Positions 1 through 6,140 are shown, counted from the stretch's first letter. The stretch is 7,416 nucleotides of DNA from an uncultured Candidatus Saccharibacteria bacterium (GCA_946886635.1 CAMPIW010000014.1:1-7416), one strand, 5' to 3'. Made by a program: numbers and translations. Notes: a model not told the origin generated them from the letters alone.

Positions 1-1
1 G

Positions 2-112
2 GTCGCCTTTTTTGCCGCATTACCTGTAAATAAATACTTACTGAAGCGTAATAAGGGTCACGCGTTGACGATGAAACACCTATCGGCGCACGGCCATCAT
101 CACCATCACTAG
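2..112 (+). CDS. C-terminal fragment of a membrane protein, probably DUF4396 family, with a histidine-rich tail (5' end outside window)
   Basis: An open frame enters from the left edge and ends at TAG 110-112, giving 36 visible residues. They begin with a hydrophobic run (VAFFAALPVN), continue with a basic stretch (KYLLKRNKGHAL) and end HGHHHHH. A last helix containing a PVN motif followed by a basic KR..KGHA segment is what I recall of the C-terminus of DUF4396 membrane proteins, so that family is a probable call, not a certain one. The histidine codons mix CAT and CAC and belong to the natural frame, so this is not a vector tag. The stop codon lies inside the ribosome binding site of the next gene, a CsoR-type metal sensor. 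The pair is therefore probably co-transcribed, and a role in handling a transition metal (copper or nickel) is inferred. The tail could bind metal. Alternative: the end of another metal transporter. Confidence 0.6.
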   Translation, partial: VAFFAALPVNKYLLKRNKGHALTMKHLSAHGHHHHH

Positions 113-116
113 GAGG
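111..116 (+). promoter_or_regulatory. Strong Shine-Dalgarno for the csoR-family gene, overlapping the upstream stop
   Basis: AGGAGG is a full match to the anti-Shine-Dalgarno complement, 4 nt before ATG 121. Its first two bases are the last two bases of the upstream TAG stop (110-112). This arrangement favours translational coupling between the His-tailed membrane protein and the repressor, and it fixes the start of the latter. Confidence 0.85.
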
Positions 117-120
117 ATAT

Positions 121-396
121 ATGTCACACGGATATGTTAATCAAAAACCAGCCTTAGCAAAACGGCTTAACCGCATCGAGGGCCAGGTTCGCGGCGTTGC
201 TAAAATGATCGATCAAGATACGTATTGTATTGATGTACTTACCCAAGTGAGTGCTATTCGCTCCGCACTCGATAAGGTTGCGCTCGAATTATTGCGAGAC
301 CACGCCCGCCATTGTCTTACTCAAGACGGTACTTTGCCAAAAGGTAAAGGTAACAAAGCCGATGAACTCGTTGCTGCTATTGGAAGAATGTTATAG
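121..396 (+). CDS. csoR: CsoR/RcnR/FrmR-family metal-sensing transcriptional repressor (copper or nickel)
   Basis: This 91-residue all-helical protein has the family's usual length. CsoR-family repressors bind promoter DNA as tetramers and release it when metal is bound. The family core is visible: RLNRIEGQVRG at 15-25, then DTYCIDVLTQVSAIRSALDKVALELLRDH at 33-61. The predicted metal ligands are Cys36, His61 and Cys65, at the positions reported for the Cu(I) ligands of Mycobacterium tuberculosis CsoR. The protein also begins Met-Ser-His, so His3 could be a fourth ligand. That gives an H-C-H-C set like the Ni(II) sensor InrS and recalls the N-terminal MSH of RcnR. Cu(I) is the default assignment; Ni(II) is possible. 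It lies directly downstream of a His-tailed membrane protein with overlapping signals, so it probably regulates its own operon from a promoter outside the window. Its last six bases overlap the convergent gene's stop region. Confidence 0.93.
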   Translation: MSHGYVNQKPALAKRLNRIEGQVRGVAKMIDQDTYCIDVLTQVSAIRSALDKVALELLRDHARHCLTQDGTLPKGKGNKADELVAAIGRML

Positions 397-846
397 GTAG
401 ACTTCTCGTTGGTCATACGCGTACGCATGTCGATCAGGGTACGACAGAATCGTGATATCACTCGGTAAATCGAACGCGCTTACCGCTATAGAACCAAGAG
501 TCTTGACTGGGTGTTCCGAGCGAAAAGTTTGGTGTTTCGATTCAGAAAAATCATTAGCGTCGAGAAAATACACATATCCATCTATATCTCCGTAGTCAGG
601 GGCCAAGTCATCGAGAAATTCTTCGTGTAGATAAAACCCCCTCCCCGGGTATTTCTTAGAACTCCAGCCGCCCCACCTATTTGTCCCAATGAGTGCCATA
701 AATATGGCATAGTCAATATCGTTAGATGCAAATACGGCAGGGTTGCCATCAAGTGCGTCACCGTTTTTTGCTTGCCGGGGCTCTAGGATGTTTATGCCTT
801 CAACCCAGGTGCCGTGATAGAGAAAATTTTCTATGTTTTCAGTCAT
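391..846 (-). CDS. Uncharacterised small protein, possibly ADP-ribosyltransferase-like fold
   Basis: A 151-residue soluble protein with no signal peptide or membrane segment. I do not recognise a named family with certainty. It opens with LYHGTWVEGINILEP (9-23), followed by AVFASNDIDYAIFMA (37-51), and ends with a beta-rich half (YVYFLDANDF at 91-100, SEHPVKTLGSIAVSAFDLP at 110-128). An early YHGT/S followed by a VFAT/S-D...A segment recalls the NAD-binding half of PARP/Tpt1-type ADP-ribosyltransferases. His11, Tyr46 and Glu111 could then form an H-Y-E triad. This is inference from pattern only. It is the second gene of a minus-strand pair, 5 nt after the glycosyltransferase stop, with a modest purine-rich site (GGAAAGTAAGAG) before ATG 846. 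Its TAA stop is the complement of the csoR Leu91 codon, so the two genes overlap tail to tail by 6 nt. Alternatives: a toxin-like or NAD-processing enzyme, or a catalytically dead relative. Confidence 0.7.
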   Translation of the reverse strand: MTENIENFLYHGTWVEGINILEPRQAKNGDALDGNPAVFASNDIDYAIFMALIGTNRWGGWSSKKYPGRGFYLHEEFLDDLAPDYGDIDGYVYFLDANDFSESKHQTFRSEHPVKTLGSIAVSAFDLPSDITILSYPDRHAYAYDQREVYL

Positions 847-851
847 AACTC

Positions 852-2168
852 TTACTTTCCATTGCCCGAATTTCGAGTGTGAGACGCTGCGTATAAATAG
901 TGTACCTCTCGCGCCAAACTGTTGATAAACGATTCTCCACCGAAGTCTTCCCTTACCATATCTGCTAATACTGTCGATCCAAGCGCTTTACGAAGCAACC
1001 GTTCGGCCTTTAAAACCTGACCCTCTATCTTGCGTGTTGACCCTTCGAGTGCATCGTCAACATCAAATCCGTCCGGAGCACTTCCTCGTATTTGAAGGTC
1101 TTCATATGTAGACTGCAGAATACTCGGTAACCAAAAGTGCGTCATATCTTCATATAATCTCTCGGAAATTAATTCTTCGGCACGGTCAAAGGATATGTCA
1201 CTTGGAAGTTTCTCTCGACATGTATCAGTGGCGGTAAAAGTTTCATCACTCCAAATTTCTGATGAATCGTGTTCGCGTAAACGATCTATATAGCGTCGTG
1301 GTGAGGTGTACAGATGAGCCCCACTAATGAATTGATAGCCGCCAGTACCGTCGTGCAGGAAGGATGTTTCATGTGTTTTTGCATCTTCATTAAACCCGCC
1401 ATGATGCGCGTAGCTACTAAAGGGTATAACAAGCCCAGCTTCATACGCACTGTTGTTGTGGGCTTGGAAGTAAGTGTTATCAATCCAGGTCGTTACCTTA
1501 CCGGTGTTTGGGTGGGAGGGTACTACCGCATGGGTTACACGGGTGGCGACTGGTTTTTGGATGGCCTTCGAGGCAACCACCTCGCCAAGTTCCCTTCTTC
1601 GCCATTTGTCCTTTCGCTTGTAGTGTTGCTGAATACGAGCTATGTAGTGCGGGCTAATCCTGTGTGCATCAATATCATTATTCACGCCAATGACATCACT
1701 TGAAAAGCCGTGCTCGTGGTAGGCGAGTAAAAATGCGGCGTTCCAAAGGTCTCTACGAACCCGCCCAATAGTAGGATTGTCGTAAAACGTTAGGCTACTG
1801 CGTACATCAAGGTGAGGAAACAGATCGCTGGCTTTTTCTACCGCAGCTTCGGCCTCTTCAACCTTCTGGGGGTTATCGATATCGTAGGGTGCGTTAAGGT
1901 GTAAAAAAACAGTAAAAGGCTCTTCGGTCCTTTGTTCGGCATATTCTGATAGCGCGGGGAGTATATTGTTGCCATCTTGGTGGGCCGCGACAGGTATAAG
2001 TACGGCAGTTTTTGCAGCCGGCTTATTTGGGTCAAAAAATGAGTTAGCAATATCGTTTGCTTCCTCTCGGTCTCGTACTGTCATAGAATCGCCAATGTAA
2101 ACACTTGCCCGCTCGTTATGAGAGGGTGCGTGATAATTGTAGGCATTCGGCAATAAGAACTCAGACAT
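852..2168 (-). CDS. Probable GT-A-fold glycosyltransferase (GT2-like), divergent
   Basis: A 438-residue soluble protein. A GT-A start is visible at residues 54-91: TAVLIPVAAHQDGNNILPALSEYA, then a second strand FTVFLHLNAP, the usual opening of a family-2-type nucleotide-sugar transferase. GVNNDIDAHR (161-170) supplies a DxD-like metal/nucleotide-sugar motif (Asp165, Asp167). HGGFNEDAKTHE (256-267) resembles the GGF.E..E.. region that holds the general base or acceptor loop in such enzymes. About 125 C-terminal residues (roughly 310-438) are charged and helical and match nothing I recognise. No membrane helices are seen, so it is cytoplasmic or peripheral. The first 50 residues are not clearly part of the fold, but ATG 2168 is supported by a -10 box exactly 7 nt upstream, implying a leaderless mRNA. 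Sugar and acceptor cannot be read from sequence. It is followed after 5 nt by the small ADP-ribosyltransferase-like gene, implying shared expression. Confidence 0.75.
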   Translation of the reverse strand: MSEFLLPNAYNYHAPSHNERASVYIGDSMTVRDREEANDIANSFFDPNKPAAKTAVLIPVAAHQDGNNILPALSEYAEQRTEEPFTVFLHLNAPYDIDNPQKVEEAEAAVEKASDLFPHLDVRSSLTFYDNPTIGRVRRDLWNAAFLLAYHEHGFSSDVIGVNNDIDAHRISPHYIARIQQHYKRKDKWRRRELGEVVASKAIQKPVATRVTHAVVPSHPNTGKVTTWIDNTYFQAHNNSAYEAGLVIPFSSYAHHGGFNEDAKTHETSFLHDGTGGYQFISGAHLYTSPRRYIDRLREHDSSEIWSDETFTATDTCREKLPSDISFDRAEELISERLYEDMTHFWLPSILQSTYEDLQIRGSAPDGFDVDDALEGSTRKIEGQVLKAERLLRKALGSTVLADMVREDFGGESFINSLAREVHYLYAASHTRNSGNGK

Positions 2169-2175
2169 TTAGCAT

Positions 2176-2204
2176 ATTATACCATTTTATATAACAATAT
2201 GCAA
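2176..2204 (-). promoter_or_regulatory. Promoter of the glycosyltransferase operon (extended -10, leaderless)
   Basis: Read on the minus strand, TTGCAT (2204-2199) is followed by exactly 17 bp and then TATAAT (2181-2176), preceded by TGG, which makes an extended -10. The A of ATG lies 8 nt after the last base of the -10, so transcription should start at or next to the start codon. No Shine-Dalgarno precedes the ATG. The -35 is weak (3 of 6), but the extended -10 compensates. Confidence 0.75.
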
Positions 2205-2244
2205 TTGGATGGGTGGTGTGAATGCGACATGTCTCGCCTCTCGG

Positions 2245-2273
2245 TGGACTCTGTAGCGCTAAACCACTACAAT
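2245..2273 (+). promoter_or_regulatory. Promoter of the HIT-rlmH operon (leaderless)
   Basis: TGGACT (2245-2250, 4 of 6 to TTGACA), a 17-bp spacer and TACAAT (2268-2273, 5 of 6) lead to ATG 2280 after 6 nt. There is no Shine-Dalgarno before that ATG. The spacing predicts a transcript beginning at the start codon, and it supports ATG 2280 over the upstream in-frame ATG at 2199, which would lie inside the promoter. Confidence 0.65.
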
Positions 2274-2279
2274 AACAAT

Positions 2280-2672
2280 ATGGAAGATACAATTTTTACG
2301 AAGATTATCAAGGGTGAACTCCCTTCTTATAAAGTTTATGAAGATGACAACACGTTTGCTTTTCTTGATATCCACCCTTTGAGTCCAGGTCATGTATTGG
2401 TGATACCTAAAAGACAAGTTGAATTTATTTGGGATCTTGAACCTGCTGATTACCAAGCGCTTATGGACAGTGTGCAAAAGGTTGGTAGGCGCCTACGCGA
2501 CGTGCTTGATACGCCATTTGTCGGCGTTGAAGTGATTGGTGTTGATGTGCCGCATGCGCATGTTCACGTTGTACCCTTCTCGACGACTAAAGAACTTCAC
2601 CGTGAAAGTCCAGTAGACAACGAGCCAGACCACACTGAACTTGAAGAGATGGCCAAAAAAATCCGTTTTTAA
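2280..2672 (+). CDS. HIT-family nucleotide hydrolase/transferase (Hint-like)
   Basis: A 130-residue cytosolic protein of normal HIT length. HIT proteins cleave phosphoramidate or phosphoanhydride bonds of nucleotides such as AMP-lysine or dinucleoside polyphosphates. It begins EDTIFTKIIKGELPSYKVYEDD, the standard Hint/HIT N-terminus, followed by AFLDIHPLSPGHVLVIPKR (27-45). The histidine triad is complete in PHAHVHVVPF, with His92, His94 (the expected nucleophile) and His96. The usual GLN.G.AAGQ segment before the triad is replaced by VGVEVIGVDV, a common variant. The start at 2280 is chosen because the conserved domain begins there and a -10 box lies 6 nt upstream; an in-frame ATG at 2199 would add 27 residues with no HIT similarity. 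It is the first gene of an operon with rlmH, which follows after 2 nt. The exact substrate cannot be read. Confidence 0.93.
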   Translation: MEDTIFTKIIKGELPSYKVYEDDNTFAFLDIHPLSPGHVLVIPKRQVEFIWDLEPADYQALMDSVQKVGRRLRDVLDTPFVGVEVIGVDVPHAHVHVVPFSTTKELHRESPVDNEPDHTELEEMAKKIRF

Positions 2673-2674
2673 TT

Positions 2675-3133
2675 ATGCCTATAAAAATTCTCGCCATTGG
2701 TAAAAAACACGAAGCGTGGGTTACTGATGGCATCGAACGCTATCAGAAGCGCTTGCGCTTACCCTTTTCTGTCGAATGGGTCCTTTTGCCACATTCGAGT
2801 CTTGAGGGCGACAGAGCGCGCCAGGAAGAGTCTGAACGACTACTTTCTCGCCTATCACCTAATGAATATGTTGTGTTGCTTGATGAACGGGGTTCGATGG
2901 TTACTTCGCCCGAGATTTCTTCCCATATTAGCGAAAAGCTCGATTCATCTAAAACGATAGTCTTCGTTATTGGTGGTGCCTATGGTGTAAATGACGATGT
3001 GCACGTGCGCGCTAACTATATTTGGTCGCTTTCATCACTAGTATTCCCACACCAACTTGTACGACTTTTTCTTATTGAGCAACTCTATCGGGCTCAACAA
3101 ATACGCCTTGGGAGTGCGTACCACCACGAGTAA
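2675..3133 (+). CDS. rlmH: 23S rRNA (pseudouridine1915-N3)-methyltransferase RlmH
   Basis: A 152-residue SPOUT-class methyltransferase, close to the family's usual 155-160. RlmH methylates pseudouridine 1915 in helix 69 of 23S rRNA on assembled 70S ribosomes, using S-adenosylmethionine, and acts as a homodimer. Diagnostic segments are the start PIKILAIGK (2-10), YVVLLDERG (65-73), the SAM-binding knot VIGGAYGV (98-105), FPHQLVRLFLIEQLYRA (124-140) and the C-terminal YHHE (149-152). The C-terminal Y-H-H-E is the expected catalytic/RNA-contact end. The gene starts 2 nt after the HIT stop with no Shine-Dalgarno in the preceding sequence (mostly T and A), so translation probably relies on termination-reinitiation from the HIT gene. 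No T-tract terminator follows; a new strong promoter begins about 40 bp downstream. Confidence 0.97.
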   Translation: MPIKILAIGKKHEAWVTDGIERYQKRLRLPFSVEWVLLPHSSLEGDRARQEESERLLSRLSPNEYVVLLDERGSMVTSPEISSHISEKLDSSKTIVFVIGGAYGVNDDVHVRANYIWSLSSLVFPHQLVRLFLIEQLYRAQQIRLGSAYHHE

Positions 3134-3171
3134 AGCGACCGGGGCTGCTAAATAGCACGGGTGATAGATAC

Positions 3172-3200
3172 TTGACAATTAATCAAGCTTATGCTAGTAT
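3172..3200 (+). promoter_or_regulatory. Strong sigma-70-type promoter for the 109-aa membrane protein gene
   Basis: TTGACA (3172-3177) is a perfect -35. It is followed by a 17-bp spacer and TAGTAT (3195-3200), preceded by TGC, giving an extended -10. This is the best promoter in the window. The expected start of transcription is near 3207, leaving a leader of about 28 nt before ATG 3235. An in-frame TTG coincides with the -35 and cannot be the translation start of this transcript. Confidence 0.85.
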
Positions 3201-3234
3201 TGGTTTTAGATACAACCAAAACAAAAAAAGAGTC

Positions 3235-3564
3235 ATGTTTAAATTTATCAAACCGTTACCAATTATTGTCACCCTTATCACCACAACTGGCATCCTTATG
3301 CACGATATGCATATCGATAAGGCAACAACTGTTGCTATTGCCCTTCCGGCGCTGGTTGCATCAACTGGTGCGCTTGAAAAAGTGATTTCTCCTAACTATC
3401 ATACCCACGTTGAACGTGCCGAGATTCCCCGAAGTAATACTTCTGTTCGTTCGTCACTTCCAAACGTAAGGCCACCCCGTGATGACGACCGCGAATATAC
3501 CCAAAACGAGAAGCTCTTGTTTATGGGTGGTGGTGATGCGATGCGCATCTGGCCATCAGTCTAA
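3235..3564 (+). CDS. Small two-helix membrane protein of unknown function
   Basis: I do not recognise this gene. From ATG 3235 it encodes 109 residues. A short basic N-terminus (FKFIK) precedes a hydrophobic segment at about 7-22 (PLPIIVTLITTTGILM), a short histidine-containing link (HDMHIDK, 23-29), and a second hydrophobic segment at about 30-47 (ATTVAIALPALVASTGAL). The remaining 60 residues are hydrophilic, rich in Arg, Asp and Pro, and end LLFMGGGDAMRIWPSV. A helical hairpin with both ends in the cytoplasm is the likely topology; the first segment could instead be an uncleaved signal anchor. The start is chosen because the promoter at 3172-3200 excludes upstream starts; an AAGAG at 3228-3232 is a weak, closely spaced ribosome binding site. 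The strong promoter suggests high expression. It is convergent with valS, and its stop lies in an inverted repeat shared with the valS stop. Confidence 0.75.
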   Translation: MFKFIKPLPIIVTLITTTGILMHDMHIDKATTVAIALPALVASTGALEKVISPNYHTHVERAEIPRSNTSVRSSLPNVRPPRDDDREYTQNEKLLFMGGGDAMRIWPSV

Positions 3565-3588
3565 CCTAGGCAGTTACACTAAGGTTAG
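3561..3588 (+). repeat. Inverted repeat spanning both convergent stop codons
   Basis: CTAACCT (3561-3567) and AGGTTAG (3582-3588) form a perfect 7-bp stem with a 14-nt loop. The TAA of the 109-aa gene (3562-3564) is in the left arm and the TAA of valS (complement of 3585-3587) is in the right arm, in mirrored positions. No T-tract follows on either strand, so a standard intrinsic terminator is not shown. It may still act as a weak bidirectional transcript-end structure. Confidence 0.55.
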
Positions 3589-6134
3589 GCAAGAATTTCG
3601 AGTTCTTGAAGCAAGCGTTCTACGAGCGCTTGTTTTTCTTGTAGCTGCTTTTGACTCTCCTCAACAAGCGAAGCCGGTGCTTTTGCTACGTAGTTTTCGT
3701 TACCAAGACGGCCTTCAAGGGTTCTGATTTCTTGGTGCGTGGTGGCGAGTCGGGTTTCTAGATTTGTTTTGTGCTCTTCGAGCGTCTTTTCAGAGACATT
3801 AAGCCATGCGTCGTGACTGCTTAATGCCAGGCGCAGTCCCTTTGGCTGATCGGTAATCGATGCGTCCTTTAGCTTAGCGAGTCGTTTTATGAGCTCTTTG
3901 TTGTCTTCTATGAGGATGTCGGTGTAATAGACTAGTTCGTAGCGGTCATTACCCGGCAAAGAGGTAGCAACAAAGCGTGCTTCGGTGATAATTTGCTGAA
4001 GCTGACCAAATTGTCCGGCCGAGATTTCGCCAAACGGTAGCATTTCAGGCCATGTTTCACTCATAAGTATGGTGTTGTGCCAAGGAAGGGTTTGCCAGAT
4101 GGTTTCGGTAACGAATGGTGCAAAAGGATGCGCGAGTTTTAAGACGGTATCAAGTACCCACGCAAGCATGTCGGGGTTATCTTGGTCTTTTGAAGCTTCA
4201 ATGTACCAATCGGCAACGCTATCCCAGACGGCGTGGTAAAGGGCCTCACCTGCTTCGGCATAGCGATAGTCATCAAGTGTGCGTTCAATGGTTTCTTTAG
4301 CCGTTTGTAGTTCGCTTAATATCCAGTGGTCGGCGAGTGATTTTGCAACGGGTTTACTAGGGTGATAGTTTTCACCAAGGGTGTGTTCAACAAAGCGGGC
4401 GATATTCCACAATTTGTTACAAAAATTACGGCCAGCGATAACGCGGTCTACACTGAAGGCTTGGTTTTGACCGGGGCTGCGGTTTGCAATAAGGCCTAGG
4501 CGCAGGGCGTCTGAGCCATATTCAGACACGAGTTCCATTGGGTTGATAACATTACCCTTGCTTTTGCTCATTTTTTGGCTATTTTCGTCGAGCACCATGC
4601 CATGAAGATACACGGTTTTAAACGGAATCTCCCCCGTTGTGTAGATACTGAGCATAATCATGCGCGAAATCCAGCGGTCCAAAAGGTCGGTACCGGTTTC
4701 CATGAGGTCGGTTGGGAAGAAGCGCGAAAGGTCGCCATTTTGGAGGACTTCGGTGGTGATGAACGGCCACTGGCCACTGCTAAACCAGGTGTCAAAGGTG
4801 TCCTCTTCTCGCTTGTATGTTTTTCCATCAACAAATATTGTTTTTTCGTCAACGTTTTCATTAAAGATCCAGTCGGAGTCATCAGCTTCATTTACAAAGG
4901 CAGGAATAGGAATGCCCCAAGGGATTTGGCGCGAAAGGTTCCAGTCGTGGATGTTTTTGAGGTATTGAATAAGAATTTTCTTGCGTCCAGCAGGGAAGAA
5001 GGTAATGTCCCCTGCTTCCAAAACTTCAATAGCTTTTTTGGCGAGCGGTTCCATTTTAATAAACCATTGTTCTTTGATAAGAGGTTGGATAGGAAGGCCA
5101 CTTTTGTAGTCGTAGCCAACGCTGTGCTCGATGGTTTCTTCTTTACGAATAAGTTCTTCAGCCTGAAGAGCGGCTATGGTTCGCTTGCGCGCTTTATCAA
5201 CGTCAAGTCCGTGGAACTGTTCGGGAACGTTCATCATGGTGCCGTCGAAGTCGATAACTTGTAGGCGAGGGAGCGTGTGGCGCTTCCCTATTTCAAAGTC
5301 GTTAGGGTCGTGGGCTGGAGTAATTTTAACTGCGCCAGACCCAAAGTTCGGGTCAACGTATTCGTCGGCAATAATTTCGATTTCCCGGCCAGTGAGCGGA
5401 AGCATAACTTTTGTGCCAATGTAGTTTTTGTAGCGTGGGTCATCGGGGTGAACGGCAACAGCCACGTCACCAAATAGTGTTTCTGGACGACTGGTAGCAA
5501 TGATAATTTCGCCAATTTTGTCGACCATTGGGTAGGCAATGTGCCATAAAGTTCCCTTTTCAGTTTTGTGATCAACTTCAATGTCGGCGTAACTTGTTTG
5601 GTATTTTGTACTGTAGTTTACAATGCGCTCACCTCTGTAAATGAGGCCATCATCCCATAATTTTTTGAAAGTTTGGTTAACGGTTTTAATAACTTTTGTG
5701 TCGAGGGTAAAAACAAGATTGTCCCATGATGCGCTGACACCAAGTGCGCGAACTTGAAGCTCCATATTGCCACGTTGCTGTTCAACGAAATTCCATACTT
5801 GGCTGTATAACTGCTCACGTGAAAAGTCGAAACGGCTCTGGCCTTTTTTTTGAAGTTCTTTTTCGTAGACTACCCATGTTTCGAACCCGGCGTGATCAGC
5901 GCCTGGGATGTAAATAGTGTCGTGGCCGGTCATTCGTTTGTGGCGAACGGTAATATCTTTTAGGCCCATATCGAGGGCGTGGCCAAGGTGAAGATTCCCG
6001 TTTGCATTTGGTGGTGGCATGACGGTACTAAACGGTTTTCCGGTGCCAGAAGGGTTAAAAGCACCACTCGTTTCCCAAAGGGCGTAAATGTTTGGTTCGT
6101 ACTGATTTGGCTCGTAAGCTTTAGCTAGGTTCAC
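3585..6134 (-). CDS. valS: Valyl-tRNA synthetase (class Ia)
   Basis: An intact 849-residue cytosolic enzyme that charges tRNA-Val with valine using ATP and hydrolyses mischarged Thr-tRNA. Order of parts: the HIGH motif as HLGH (49-52) after PPPNANGN; the CP1 editing domain about 190-345, with TSRPET (214-219) and GSGAVKITPAHDPNDFEIG (265-283); SRQIPWG (401-407); DTFDTWFSSGQWPF (445-458); KMSKS (521-525); a helical anticodon-binding domain about 600-720; and a C-terminal coiled-coil arm about 745-849 (heptad-like Leu/Glu/Lys). The start is GTG 6134: an in-frame TAG lies two codons upstream, and AGGAA sits 6 nt before the GTG. Two active-site motifs are unusual: HAGFETW where HAGIATQ is typical, and SRQIPWGIPIPAF where SRQLWWGH.IPAW is typical. 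I recall the former in CPR ValRS. No T-box is present upstream. Confidence 0.97.
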   Translation of the reverse strand: MNLAKAYEPNQYEPNIYALWETSGAFNPSGTGKPFSTVMPPPNANGNLHLGHALDMGLKDITVRHKRMTGHDTIYIPGADHAGFETWVVYEKELQKKGQSRFDFSREQLYSQVWNFVEQQRGNMELQVRALGVSASWDNLVFTLDTKVIKTVNQTFKKLWDDGLIYRGERIVNYSTKYQTSYADIEVDHKTEKGTLWHIAYPMVDKIGEIIIATSRPETLFGDVAVAVHPDDPRYKNYIGTKVMLPLTGREIEIIADEYVDPNFGSGAVKITPAHDPNDFEIGKRHTLPRLQVIDFDGTMMNVPEQFHGLDVDKARKRTIAALQAEELIRKEETIEHSVGYDYKSGLPIQPLIKEQWFIKMEPLAKKAIEVLEAGDITFFPAGRKKILIQYLKNIHDWNLSRQIPWGIPIPAFVNEADDSDWIFNENVDEKTIFVDGKTYKREEDTFDTWFSSGQWPFITTEVLQNGDLSRFFPTDLMETGTDLLDRWISRMIMLSIYTTGEIPFKTVYLHGMVLDENSQKMSKSKGNVINPMELVSEYGSDALRLGLIANRSPGQNQAFSVDRVIAGRNFCNKLWNIARFVEHTLGENYHPSKPVAKSLADHWILSELQTAKETIERTLDDYRYAEAGEALYHAVWDSVADWYIEASKDQDNPDMLAWVLDTVLKLAHPFAPFVTETIWQTLPWHNTILMSETWPEMLPFGEISAGQFGQLQQIITEARFVATSLPGNDRYELVYYTDILIEDNKELIKRLAKLKDASITDQPKGLRLALSSHDAWLNVSEKTLEEHKTNLETRLATTHQEIRTLEGRLGNENYVAKAPASLVEESQKQLQEKQALVERLLQELEILA

Positions 6135-6140
6135 ACGCTA

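Noticed and set aside
95..109. Run of histidine codons that could be a cloning-vector His tag
   Set aside because: It lies in a natural frame open from the window edge, with mixed CAT/CAC codons, and is followed directly by the native ribosome binding site of a CsoR-family gene. No vector sequence is present.
1314..1703. 129-codon plus-strand open frame opposite the glycosyltransferase
   Set aside because: Antisense shadow inside a longer gene with recognisable motifs; its product shows no family features.
2199..2279. N-terminal extension of the HIT protein from ATG 2199
   Set aside because: The extra 27 residues have no HIT similarity, and the region holds the predicted HIT promoter (TGGACT / TACAAT).
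3139..3160. Hairpin after rlmH (TGCT-AAAT-AGCA with CCG/CGG) as a terminator
   Set aside because: The stem is short and bulged and there is no T-tract; not enough to call a terminator.
3172..3234. TTG start at 3172 giving a 130-residue protein
   Set aside because: That TTG is part of the TTGACA -35 box. The transcript should begin near 3207, so translation from 3172 is not possible from this promoter.
4575..5264. 229-codon plus-strand open frame opposite valS
   Set aside because: It lies wholly antisense to a fully conserved valS, has no recognisable domain and no ribosome binding site. It is explained by valS codon use.
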